Of a DNA stretch of 53,316 nucleotides, positions 25,408 through 33,195 are shown one piece after another. This DNA is from a gamma proteobacterium symbiont of Ctena orbiculata (lineage in GTDB: Bacteria; Pseudomonadota; Gammaproteobacteria; Chromatiales; Chromatiaceae), in contig QBVC01000036.1 of NCBI GenBank assembly GCA_003058495.1, forward strand, positions 1 to 53,316, read 5' to 3'. The notes under the pieces are model-generated. The model searched no databases and was not told the DNA's origin. It saw only the letters and a program-made list of their open reading frames with translations. The stretch's first letter is position 1. Each line of letters starts with the position of its first letter. The translations under genes were made by a program, and so were the position numbers.

Positions 25408-27177
25408 CTAGTTGTCAAGAAATTTTTTCTGGGCAATGACCAGATGTGAATTTGGGTTTGGCAGCGAGATTAGTCCCAAATCCTTCTCAGGATTCATAAT
25501 AATCATCCCTTTGACCGTCGAGCTCTTGCGATCGCCCTTAATGTCGTAGGTCCAGATGTTCTGTCCTTCCTTCGTTTTCTTGTTGATTTTTAAACGCTGG
25601 AATTTACTTTGGACTTTTTTATAGTCCACGCCAAATGATTTTGCGAATACTCGGAATATCCTGGGACTGACAATAAGGAGGCCTTCCGGTACTGAATGGA
25701 TCAAGGCCTTTGCGTTGTTGATCTCCAGCTTTCCGGACTTGACGCCTTTTGTCAGCCAGGTACAGAAAGACTTTGCAATATTCTCATCCGGCGCCGGGTC
25801 TGGCTCAAGTTCTTTATCAAATGCTGCCTGTGCCGGATGAGAATCTACCCTTGGATCAGGAGACACATCATCATCGACCTTCTGATGGGATACTGTCTCA
25901 TTCGTAGCAGGTACTGTATCAGCATCATGCTGCTTGTAGACAACAGAATCTGTTGTTTCCTGCTCCAAGTTTTGTGAGATAGTTTGGGCGTTATCGACAT
26001 TCTTTAAGTTTGATGATGGTTCTTCGCCATTGCCATCTTCCAACTCAATGCGAACATCAATGTCTGTTGATGGTCGTGACCTAGTTCCCCACAACTTGGA
26101 GGCACGCACACCAATGCACGTTAGTGATTGTTCCCAATCACCAATTTTTATGGTGATTTTTCTCGATGCCTTGCCGTCACTAGAAGCATTCAGATAGTCA
26201 TACTGGATCAATTCATCCATAATTCGAGGATTTGGCGGGATCCCTGTCTGTCCTTGTGCAATCAAACTGGATCTGAGTTCATCCAAGCTTCGTTTGCTGA
26301 CTAGCCAGATCGTATCTGATGACTGTGTGTGAAATGCTACGCCACCTGGCTCATTGCGTTTCCAATCCTCATCAATTAACCGTCGCAATTCAACAGCTAT
26401 TCGTTGATGCAGGGGCACCGCCGGTTGCTGGGCTATTGAAACAGCATGTCCACCCGTTAAGTTATTTGCGACAGAATACTGATCGGCTTTCTTTATGATC
26501 TCGCTGATGGCATTGTCGTTATCGATGCTGGATCCTGACAAAGCATCGGTCCACTGCTCCAGTACTTGAAGATCTGAATTGAGCCAGACTTGGCCTTCGA
26601 TTGGGATGATCCATTGGATCAGTAGGAGCGGTAATTTCTCGTGGACCCGATACTTTCTATCTCGCCGGAAAGTAATGCTATACATCAATCCAGTCGGCAT
26701 GGGACCGCCTAACGGCATCCAGTCTTCCTGCCATCCATCAGGGTGGTAGATACACACTAATTGGTCGGTCATGGGCTTACCAATATCGTGTAACAGTGCT
26801 ACCGTAAATACCGCGTAGGTATAAAGATCCGCCTTCATGGACTGCTGCTCAGGTATTCCTCCCTGTGGTAAAAGATAGCTTTGGCGGATCCGTAGAGCAG
26901 CTTCAGCGGTTTCAAGGGAATGCTGGAGCAAACCTCCGGCATGAGCGTGGTGATGGGCCTCTGAAGCAGGTAGTAACTGTACGAGCTCCGCCAGTCGCTG
27001 AATCAGATCAGTGTATAGTATGTTGTAATGGCTATCAGGTACGCTGGTTAACTGCCGTATTCTTCTTAACTGTGGCTGATATTGTTTGAGAAGATCGTTT
27101 GCTGTTTGCGCCTGGAGCAGCCCCCTATTCTGCTTTTCCGGCCTTAATACATCTAGTATTTTATGCCACACATTCAT
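25408..27177 (-). CDS. MobH-family relaxase (TraI_2 / DUF1528)
   Basis: This 589-residue protein is the DNA-nicking relaxase of a conjugative element. The N-terminal TraI_2 domain has the MobH three-histidine segment HHHAHAGGLLQHSLE at about residues 75-90. It also has an HD-type motif LLHDIGKPMTD, then a long conserved domain to about residue 300. A low-complexity linker with many D, T and V residues (about 385-470) leads to a C-terminal TraI_2_C winged-helix-like domain that ends the protein. It is transcribed away from the other element genes. MobH relaxases belong to ICEs of the SXT/PFGI types. Confidence 0.87.
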   Translation of the reverse strand: MNVWHKILDVLRPEKQNRGLLQAQTANDLLKQYQPQLRRIRQLTSVPDSHYNILYTDLIQRLAELVQLLPASEAHHHAHAGGLLQHSLETAEAALRIRQSYLLPQGGIPEQQSMKADLYTYAVFTVALLHDIGKPMTDQLVCIYHPDGWQEDWMPLGGPMPTGLMYSITFRRDRKYRVHEKLPLLLIQWIIPIEGQVWLNSDLQVLEQWTDALSGSSIDNDNAISEIIKKADQYSVANNLTGGHAVSIAQQPAVPLHQRIAVELRRLIDEDWKRNEPGGVAFHTQSSDTIWLVSKRSLDELRSSLIAQGQTGIPPNPRIMDELIQYDYLNASSDGKASRKITIKIGDWEQSLTCIGVRASKLWGTRSRPSTDIDVRIELEDGNGEEPSSNLKNVDNAQTISQNLEQETTDSVVYKQHDADTVPATNETVSHQKVDDDVSPDPRVDSHPAQAAFDKELEPDPAPDENIAKSFCTWLTKGVKSGKLEINNAKALIHSVPEGLLIVSPRIFRVFAKSFGVDYKKVQSKFQRLKINKKTKEGQNIWTYDIKGDRKSSTVKGMIIMNPEKDLGLISLPNPNSHLVIAQKKFLDN

Positions 27178-27657
27178 GATTTACTTTTCTCTTGGATAGC
27201 TGTCTCAGTAGTCTAAGGGTCATTTATTGGAGCACTGTTCCAGTTTCGGTGTACCCTTTAGCCATTTTATCGCCGCGATCGCTCACTTTTGTGATCGCGG
27301 CGGCCCTTTCGGGTAAGTCCTGTTCCATTCACAACCCCCTACCCTTCAAACCCTTTGGTCCGTCCTTTCCCTTTGTAGTATGAGCCCTGAGGCAATTCTT
27401 TGTAGACCATAAATGTTTTTTGTCATTGTGACATATCGTCATTGAAGTTGACAAAATGAATACGTGTATGCTTTATTTCTCATAACACCTGGCCTCTCGC
27501 TCCTTCATGGCTAGGCATCCGCTGACTGGATGGGAGTTCACTTCTGCATCGTCTGCCGCTCGACAGTACTTCTTTGTAATTCAAATTGGATCGCCGCTGC
27601 TTCGCCTGCGATGCAGGTCATTTGGTAGTGCGGCAACCTGTCTTATTGGAGGGACCG
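27178..27657. promoter_or_regulatory. divergent intergenic region with hairpin and probable promoter
   Basis: A 480-base gap between the relaxase and the PFL_4669 gene. CGCCGCGATC (27271-27280) and GATCGCGGCG (27293-27302) form a perfect 10-bp stem followed by GCCCTTTC, a possible terminator. TTGACA at 27448-27453 and TTTATT at 27472-27477, 18 bases apart, could drive the plus-strand element genes. Upstream of it, TGTCATTGTGACA is a small palindrome that might bind a regulator. Confidence 0.45.
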
Positions 27658-28455
27658 ATGCCACAAGATAACGTTACTGAACTTATGCTTGCACAGGAGT
27701 GTCAAGATACCGAAGCGGAAGGTGAAAGCCTTTTATTAGACGATATAGCCGATCCCGATACTGCGGCAACCCGTGCTTCGGGTCATACCGCTAAGGCTGA
27801 TACAGATAAATCTCAGAGACCTGGTCGTATCATTACCAAAGGCCAGATACAGATTCATACCAGGACTGCTTACGAGCTATTCTATGGACGGAAAACCGAT
27901 CGTGAAAACGGTGTCGTCCAGATCGTAGGCCTAGTGATGTTTGCATCATTGACTAACCAGCTTATCACTCTCTGTAGAGTAGATGATCCTTATGCGGAGG
28001 CTGTGCTGATCAAGGTTGAAAAACTTCTGAGTGAGCTCGAAACAAGGATTGATGATTTGAAATCGCAGTTCGAAGAGGTTCTGCAGCAGGTTGAGGGTAT
28101 GGATATTGTATTTCATGAGTCGGTACACCCAGTTTCAGTTCCAATTACATTTGCAAGCCCATATGGGTTTATCGCGGCTCGCTGTTTGGTTAAATTCGAT
28201 CGGGTTTTTCTTCATGCCTACTCGGCTAAACATGCGGGCTTGATTTCAAAGAAAGCGTGGCAAGAATCTGTCATACGTACACGCTCCTCATTTCGTAATC
28301 TGTTTCAACTCGCAAAGCACTATCATTTTGCAGGTGTTACCCGCAGTGATTTGGCAGCCAACAATGCGAAAGCCAGGGACGCTATAGCAAAATATGGTGA
28401 GTTGTCTGAATCAATTCTCCAAGGAACCCAACGTTCGCGGTTTGCACGCAGTTGA
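27658..28455 (+). CDS. integrating conjugative element protein, PFL_4669 family
   Basis: This protein of about 265 residues begins MPQDNVTELM after a GGAGGG ribosome-binding site 4 bases upstream. The N-terminal 65 residues are acidic and variable. The core RIITKGQIQIHTRTAYELFYGRK, here split as KGQIQIHTRTA and YELFYGRK, continues through FHESVHPVSVPITFASPYGF and ends LFQLAKHYHFAGVTR. This matches the PFL_4669 family seen only in integrative conjugative elements, next to the topoisomerase gene. The biochemical role is unknown. The ORF extends 24 codons upstream, but without a good start site. Confidence 0.85.
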   Translation: MPQDNVTELMLAQECQDTEAEGESLLLDDIADPDTAATRASGHTAKADTDKSQRPGRIITKGQIQIHTRTAYELFYGRKTDRENGVVQIVGLVMFASLTNQLITLCRVDDPYAEAVLIKVEKLLSELETRIDDLKSQFEEVLQQVEGMDIVFHESVHPVSVPITFASPYGFIAARCLVKFDRVFLHAYSAKHAGLISKKAWQESVIRTRSSFRNLFQLAKHYHFAGVTRSDLAANNAKARDAIAKYGELSESILQGTQRSRFARS

Positions 28456-28472
28456 GCAAGAGGTTACGGATC

Positions 28473-30635
28473 ATGACACACAACCTCCTCATTGTTGAGT
28501 CTCCGAACAAGTGCAAGAAGATTCAATCCATCCTTGGCGATGGCTGGATCGTCAAGGCCTCCATGGGGCACGTGCGGGACCTGCCCGCGAAGGAGATGGG
28601 GGTTGACCTGAAAACCTTTCAGCCGACCTACGTGGACAACACGAAAGGCCAACGCGTGCTGGCCGGCTTGCGTAAGCTGAGCCGAACGGCCAGCAAGGTG
28701 TGGCTAGCCACCGATCCGGACCGCGAAGGCGAGGCGATCGCCTGGCATCTTCAGCAAGCACTACGTCTGAAAAACCCGATTCGGGTTTCGTTCAACGAGA
28801 TCACGAAACAGGCGATCGGGGCGGCGATCCGGCAGCCCGGACGCATCGATACCGATCTGGTGCGGGCCCAGGAAGGGCGTAGGGTGCTGGACCGGCTGGT
28901 GGGCTACAGCGTCTCCCCTGCCCTCTCACGCGCCTGTGGCAATGGCGCCTGGCTTACCGCCGGGCGGGTGCAGTCGGTGGCCTTGCGGCTCGTGGTGGAT
29001 CGGGAGCGCGAGATCCGGGATTTCACGCCCACGGATTACCTGGAGGTTCGGCTGCGGTTCGTGACCGATGGCATCGACTGGCAGGCCCAGTGGCGACCAG
29101 GCGAGCTGTTGCCCGCGGGGCAGAAGCATTGGACGGACAGGGCCTTCGCCGAGCGGGTTGCGTCGCTGCGCGAGGTCGCCGTGGCGTCGATACAGAAGAC
29201 GAAGCGTTCCCGGCGCCCTCCCCCGCCCTTCATTACCTCGAGCCTGCAACAGGCCGCGTCCGCATCCTTGAAACGCTCGCCCGACCTCTGCATGCAGGAC
29301 GCCCAGGCGCTCTTCGAGGCGGGCCTGATCACCTATCACCGCACGGACAATCCAAACCTCTCCGATGACGGTCTGCGAGAGGTCGTCGAGTGGTTGCATC
29401 AGAACGGCTACGGGGAGGATGTGGCTAATCAGGCCAACCGCTGGAAGGCCAAGGCCGGGGCCCAGGAGGGCCATGAGGCGATCCGACCGACATCGCTGGA
29501 GAAGGCCGAAGTCTATGACGGGGTGACATCGGACCAGCAAAAACTCTATGCCTTGATCCGGGAACGTACCCTTGCCTGTCAGATGAAACCGGCGCAGTTC
29601 AATGTCACTTCCATTATGCTAGCGTCGACCGAACAGCTGGACGGAAGCAGGATGTGGTTCGAGGCGCGAGGCGAAGTGCTCGTCTATCCCGGCTGGATGA
29701 AGCTCAGCGAGCGCGATAGCGCCGAGGAGCCTGCCAATACCGAGGGATCCCAGCAACTGCCGACGCTGCTCGAACACCAACCGTTGACCGCCCTGGCCGG
29801 CGAGGTCAAGGACAAACAGACCAAGCCGCCGGCGCGCTATACCGAGGCCTCGCTGATCCGGAAACTGGAAGCCGAGGGGATCGGCCGACCGGCCACCTAC
29901 GCCGCGATCCTTAAGAACATCGTTCAGCGCGACTATGTGGTGATCCAAAAACGCAAGCTGGCGGCCACCGACCTGGGGATCCTCATCGTACGGATGCTGG
30001 TGGAGCGATTCCGGTTCCTGGAAGTGGGCTATACCCGTGAGATCCAGGCGCAGCTCGATGAGATCGCCGCGGGACGCAACCGCTACCTGACGGTGGTGAG
30101 CACCGCCTACCGGGACCTGGCTGAGGAGTTGAAGAGCCTCGAGGGAGTCGTCGTCGAGGCGACGACTCAACACGTTTGTCCCGAGTGCGGTAAGCCCCTG
30201 CGGCTGATCCAGAACACGTTCTGGGGCTGTAGCGGCTATCCCGAGTGCAGCCACACCGCGCCGAACGAGAAAGGCAAACCGGGGAAGCCTCGCGCCAAAA
30301 GGAAAAACGGCGAGGTAGATCAAACCTATCCCTGTGACTGTGGCAAGGGTTACCTGCAGCGCAGGCAAACCAGGCAAGGGGATCGCTTCTGGGGCTGCTC
30401 CAACTATCCCACGTGTAAGCACACAATGCCGGATGACAACGGAAAACCAGGGAAACGACAGACGAAGTCAAGTACTTCAGTGAATACCCCTCAGGCGGCC
30501 GGCGAGGTCTGTCCGACCTGCAAGAGTGGAACACTGGTGCTGCGAACGATCAAGAATGGGAAGAACGCGGGAAAGACCTTTTACGGCTGCACCCAGTTTC
30601 CCGAGTGTAATCACTTCAGCTGGGCCAAGACGTAG
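28473..30635 (+). CDS. type IA DNA topoisomerase of the mobile element
   Basis: The protein has about 720 residues. The Toprim domain includes IVESPNKCKKIQSILG and the acidic ATDPDREGEAIAWHL triad. The active-site Tyr is Y288 in ITYHRTDNP. Three C-terminal topoisomerase zinc ribbons follow (CPEC...GCSGYPEC, CDCG...GCSNYPTC, CPTC...GCTQFPEC). The N-terminal sequence is TopA-like, whereas conjugative elements usually encode TopB. It starts 17 bases after the PFL_4669 gene; an upstream TTG start is possible but the ATG at 28473 begins directly before the conserved domain. It probably resolves DNA strands during transfer. Confidence 0.9.
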   Translation: MTHNLLIVESPNKCKKIQSILGDGWIVKASMGHVRDLPAKEMGVDLKTFQPTYVDNTKGQRVLAGLRKLSRTASKVWLATDPDREGEAIAWHLQQALRLKNPIRVSFNEITKQAIGAAIRQPGRIDTDLVRAQEGRRVLDRLVGYSVSPALSRACGNGAWLTAGRVQSVALRLVVDREREIRDFTPTDYLEVRLRFVTDGIDWQAQWRPGELLPAGQKHWTDRAFAERVASLREVAVASIQKTKRSRRPPPPFITSSLQQAASASLKRSPDLCMQDAQALFEAGLITYHRTDNPNLSDDGLREVVEWLHQNGYGEDVANQANRWKAKAGAQEGHEAIRPTSLEKAEVYDGVTSDQQKLYALIRERTLACQMKPAQFNVTSIMLASTEQLDGSRMWFEARGEVLVYPGWMKLSERDSAEEPANTEGSQQLPTLLEHQPLTALAGEVKDKQTKPPARYTEASLIRKLEAEGIGRPATYAAILKNIVQRDYVVIQKRKLAATDLGILIVRMLVERFRFLEVGYTREIQAQLDEIAAGRNRYLTVVSTAYRDLAEELKSLEGVVVEATTQHVCPECGKPLRLIQNTFWGCSGYPECSHTAPNEKGKPGKPRAKRKNGEVDQTYPCDCGKGYLQRRQTRQGDRFWGCSNYPTCKHTMPDDNGKPGKRQTKSSTSVNTPQAAGEVCPTCKSGTLVLRTIKNGKNAGKTFYGCTQFPECNHFSWAKT

Positions 30636-30639
30636 CAGT

Positions 30640-30948
30640 ATGTATAGTAACCTGGCCCTTGTGGAAGACGCGTATTATCACATCAAGCTGGTTACTACAG
30701 AACGCCCTACCCTATCGTTTCTTAACGCGTCATTAATGTCAGAATTTGCGATTACTCCAGTAGCTGATATTATCCAGGTACTGGCGAAAAGCTACGAGAT
30801 AATGAAAAGAAGTCTCGAGTTTCTGAAGCCTGCTAACAAGGCCTTCCCAAAGTCCAGTAAATCAGCAGATTTTGGGAAAGATGGCTTGAAACAAGCTTCA
30901 TGGTTTGTGCCTCGCTGCGGCCTAAAGCAGCACCCAACCAGGTCCTGA
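30640..30948 (+). CDS. possible small ORF after the topoisomerase gene
   Basis: This 102-codon frame (MYSNLALVEDAYYHIKLVT...) starts 5 bases after the topoisomerase stop. There is no good ribosome-binding site. The last third crosses low-complexity, lysine-rich sequence and then the hairpin region. I do not recognise it. Translational coupling to the upstream gene is the only support. Confidence 0.35.
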   Translation: MYSNLALVEDAYYHIKLVTTERPTLSFLNASLMSEFAITPVADIIQVLAKSYEIMKRSLEFLKPANKAFPKSSKSADFGKDGLKQASWFVPRCGLKQHPTRS

Positions 30949-30965
30949 ATCATACTATACCTGGT

Positions 30966-31111
30966 GCCTCTCCCCGGAGAGGCTGATTCATCACTACTAC
31001 CCCGTCTGGGAACCAATCCCAGACACGGGGTTGGTTTTGCAGACATGGGTTTTCTGACCTCTCGGAGGCTCACCTAAAGACCTCCAGCAGGGGGTTGTTA
31101 GGTGAGCCTCC
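30966..31111 (+). promoter_or_regulatory. leader with three strong hairpins
   Basis: Three stems precede the gene at 31137. GCCTCTCC/GGAGAGGC lie at 30966-30983 (perfect 8 bp). CCCGTCTGGGA pairs with TCCCAGACACGGG around 31000-31030 (perfect 8-bp core). A perfect 14-bp stem, GGAGGCTCACCTAA/TTAGGTGAGCCTCC, is at 31064-31077 and 31098-31111. None overlaps the AGGAG ribosome-binding site at about 31125, but the last ends only 26 bases from the start codon. Confidence 0.65.
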
Positions 31112-31136
31112 GGGGGCCACTTAACAGGAGACAACC

Positions 31137-31481
31137 ATGAATGCGATAGCCAATCTTACTCTGCATTACGAATCAGTAATCTACGTCTTCAGCTTAACAC
31201 TGAATTCAAACTTACCAAGAGTCGTTAGCATCGAGAAACGTGACAACACCTACAATGGACATAGTCGACTATACGATGCTTTCATAGAGCTCATTCCGGA
31301 GCATGCAAAGGTTCCTAAGAATGAAGGTCATATTGCGCGTCTGTACCAAGATGTTAGACGCAACATGTGCGTTACGCGAGAAAGTCTTTTTCCCTTAACT
31401 ACAAGTACTAGCGAGGTCGGCCATAGTCAAACATCCATCATCTCGCCTCGGTTAGGAGGGAGAAAACTACGGTGGTCATAG
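31137..31481 (+). CDS. small element protein of unknown function
   Basis: This 114-residue protein has a good ribosome-binding site (ACAGGAGACAACC before ATG). It begins MNAIANLTLHYESVIYVFS and contains a central HSRLYDAFIELIPEHAKV segment. The C-terminal 25 residues are low complexity and run into the next structured leader. It has no signal peptide or recognised domain. Small orphan genes of this kind are common in the cargo end of PFGI-like elements. Confidence 0.55.
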   Translation: MNAIANLTLHYESVIYVFSLTLNSNLPRVVSIEKRDNTYNGHSRLYDAFIELIPEHAKVPKNEGHIARLYQDVRRNMCVTRESLFPLTTSTSEVGHSQTSIISPRLGGRKLRWS

Positions 31482-31545
31482 GAACCTCAAGACTCACTTG
31501 TCTGAACATCAAGGGACAAAACATCTTGCTGTAGATGTACAAACG

Positions 31546-31607
31546 CCCTCTCTCCTCCTTGGGAGAGGGGGTTATCCAAAGTATGATCTTCGGATAATCC
31601 CCTTTTT
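31546..31607 (+). terminator. intrinsic terminator with overlapping alternative stem
   Basis: GGGGTTATCC (31568-31577) pairs with GGATAATCCCC (31592-31602), followed by TTTTT (31603-31607), a classical terminator. An earlier stem, CCCTCTC/GAGAGGG at 31546-31552 and 31563-31569, shares two G residues (31568-31569) with the terminator arm, so the two compete slightly. It could end the upstream transcript or act as an attenuator for the downstream gene. Confidence 0.65.
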
Positions 31608-31692
31608 CATCGCCACTGCTGTGGCAATCTGCGTGAACCCTGGATTGTTTAATGTTCACCGGGCCCGATATTAGGCCTCAATCCATTCCTAC

Positions 31693-31763
31693 CACCCTGC
31701 CCACGCGGAGTCATTACCCGCAGGGTGATCTCCTGTTGGGCTTAATACAGCCTCAAGGAGATC
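31693..31763 (+). promoter_or_regulatory. leader with a Shine-Dalgarno-masking hairpin
   Basis: CACCCTGC (31693-31700) pairs with GCAGGGTG (31720-31727). Then GATCTCCT (31727-31734) pairs perfectly with AGGAGATC (31756-31763), which contains the ribosome-binding site of the gene starting at 31767. The stem would hide the site. The two stems share base 31727, so they stack or compete. Confidence 0.65.
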
Positions 31764-31766
31764 CCA

Positions 31767-32300
31767 ATGGTTACTGTCAAAGGCCGCATGGGCGTCAATG
31801 TTATCAATGGCCGTAACGGCCAATTCAGTGTCGCTACGCTCTACAGCGAAATCGGTGACTTCGTGCTGCGCTACGAAGGTCTTGATCAGTACGACGCAGG
31901 CACCTATGAAGGTGAGTTCGTAATACGTGATATGTGTTTGAAGGCTCGGCCGTTTGGCGTGAGTCAGATCATTGAGCCTTTGGCCTTCATAGAAGATCTA
32001 ATGCTCAAAACGGCAGATGAAAGTCTTCAAGAACCACTTCCTGATGCAATCCCTGATCCGGTTGCAGATGCATCTAAATCCGATTTGGTAATTCCACTCG
32101 ACATAAAAGGCAAGTCTGGAGGTACCATCTCAGAAGTAGAGTTGAAGCAGCTTTTTGGGAGTTTGTGGTCGTTGGGCGATAAGGTCAAACTCGACCCAAC
32201 AATCGGACGACCGATTTTTCGTGCTCAAAAGGACTATCTGAATTTAGTTGGAGGATATGAATTCGATCCTACTACTCAGATTTGGGACAAGCTTCATTAA
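31767..32300 (+). CDS. DUF3275-family element protein
   Basis: This 177-residue protein has a conserved N-terminal domain (VTVKGRMGVNVINGRNGQFSVATL shortened here to VKGRMGVNVINGRNGQF; then GTYEGEFVIRDM). An Asp/Pro-rich linker follows. A C-terminal domain includes LWSLGDKVKLDPTIGRPIFRAQ. DUF3275 proteins occur almost only in integrative conjugative elements of gamma- and betaproteobacteria, just downstream of the topoisomerase. Function unknown. Translation may be limited by the masking hairpin in its leader. Confidence 0.8.
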   Translation: MVTVKGRMGVNVINGRNGQFSVATLYSEIGDFVLRYEGLDQYDAGTYEGEFVIRDMCLKARPFGVSQIIEPLAFIEDLMLKTADESLQEPLPDAIPDPVADASKSDLVIPLDIKGKSGGTISEVELKQLFGSLWSLGDKVKLDPTIGRPIFRAQKDYLNLVGGYEFDPTTQIWDKLH

Positions 32301-32316
32301 TGACAAGGAGATGCCG

Positions 32317-32523
32317 ATGAAACGTTTCTTCTCACGCCTGTTCTGTACTTTTCGTGGTCATGACTACGGTTACGAGATCTATACCTCACCCTCGATGCTC
32401 ACCTGTTGTCATCGATGTGGCCGAGATATCCGGGGCCGCTCTATCGAGGACCTTGAGCCCATGACCGACGAGGACTACGAGTATCTTGAGCATCTCATCG
32501 GTATGGAATTTGAAAACGAGTAA
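32317..32523 (+). CDS. small Cys-pair protein
   Basis: This protein of about 68 residues starts at ATG 32317, six bases after AAGGAG; an ATG at 32311 is too close to that site. It has MKRFFSRLFCTFRGHDYGYEI and a CHRCGRDIRG motif that could bind zinc with an upstream Cys or His. The C-terminus is strongly acidic (EDLEPMTDEDYEYLEHL). No known function; its position 16 bases after the DUF3275 gene suggests one transcript. Confidence 0.6.
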   Translation: MKRFFSRLFCTFRGHDYGYEIYTSPSMLTCCHRCGRDIRGRSIEDLEPMTDEDYEYLEHLIGMEFENE

Positions 32524-32546
32524 TTCATACCACTATTTCAACCCAC

Positions 32547-32596
32547 AAGGGGCAAAGCCCCTTCAGGGTTATTGCCCCTGAGCTAAACAGGAGCAA
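32547..32596 (+). promoter_or_regulatory. leader with three mutually exclusive stems upstream of radC
   Basis: Stem 1 is AAGGGGC/GCCCCTT (32547-32553 and 32557-32563). Stem 2 is GGGGCAA/TTGCCCC (32549-32555 and 32572-32578). Stem 3 is ATTGCCCCTG/CAGGAGCAAT (32571-32580 and 32588-32597), with one mismatch, and contains the AGGAG ribosome-binding site. Stems 1 and 2 share the left arm, and stems 2 and 3 share TTGCCCC. A switch between open and masked ribosome binding is therefore possible. Confidence 0.65.
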
Positions 32597-32599
32597 TTT

Positions 32600-33121
32600 A
32601 TGTCTATAACCTCCAATATCGTTAAACCAACCTTGTTGGAACACAATCGGTTCTATGGCCTGTCTGCATCAGACCTGAGGCCTGCTGAACAGGAATCCCT
32701 GATTGGATTAGCGTTGTCTGTACTGGCTATGCGGAATCAGAAGGGTGAACCACTCACCTCACCGGCTAAGATGCGGGAGTACTTTCAGTTGAGCTATGGC
32801 GAGCTGGAGTATGAGGTGTTTTCAATGGTCATGCTGGACAATCGGCACCGACTAATCGACGTGGAGGAGATGTTTCGCGGCACCGTTGATGGTGCGAGCG
32901 TCTACCCACGAGAAGTCGTGAAGGCTGCATTGAAGTGTAACGCGGCGGCTGCCGTATTCATTCACAATCATACGTCAGGCATTTGCGGGCCGTCCGAGGC
33001 GGACAAACGCATTACCGCGCAATTGAAGGACGCCTTGGCTTTGGTCGGTGTGCGGGTGCTGGATCACTTGATCGTTTCTCATGAGTCCGCGGTTTCATTC
33101 GCGGAACTAGGACTCCTATAA
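32600..33121 (+). CDS. RadC-family JAB domain protein
   Basis: This 173-residue protein has the JAB/MPN metalloprotease-like motif HNHTSGICGPSEADKRIT, in which H-x-H and the downstream Ser and Asp are retained. Preceding it is the typical YEVFSMVMLDNRHRLI and YPREVVKAAL. RadC-like genes are standard cargo of conjugative elements, often near anti-restriction functions. The canonical Pro after HNH is replaced by Thr. It is probably not involved in the RecA-dependent repair once proposed for RadC. Confidence 0.9.
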   Translation: MSITSNIVKPTLLEHNRFYGLSASDLRPAEQESLIGLALSVLAMRNQKGEPLTSPAKMREYFQLSYGELEYEVFSMVMLDNRHRLIDVEEMFRGTVDGASVYPREVVKAALKCNAAAAVFIHNHTSGICGPSEADKRITAQLKDALALVGVRVLDHLIVSHESAVSFAELGLL

Positions 33122-33145
33122 ACAATCTGCATTAACCCGTCAGGG

Positions 33146-33170
33146 GGTAATCCCTTGATGGGATTTATCC
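33146..33170 (+). promoter_or_regulatory. hairpin in the leader of the methyltransferase-like gene
   Basis: AATCCC (33149-33154) pairs with GGGATT (33160-33165). It extends through GGT/ATCC with a small bulge, giving about 9 pairs. The ribosome-binding site (CTGGAG, about 33184) lies downstream and is not in the stem. Confidence 0.45.
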
Positions 33171-33195
33171 TGGCATTACTTGACTGGAGAAATCT

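Noticed and set aside
28926-29540. Minus-strand frame opposite the topoisomerase gene
   Set aside because: Antisense to a gene with intact catalytic motifs.
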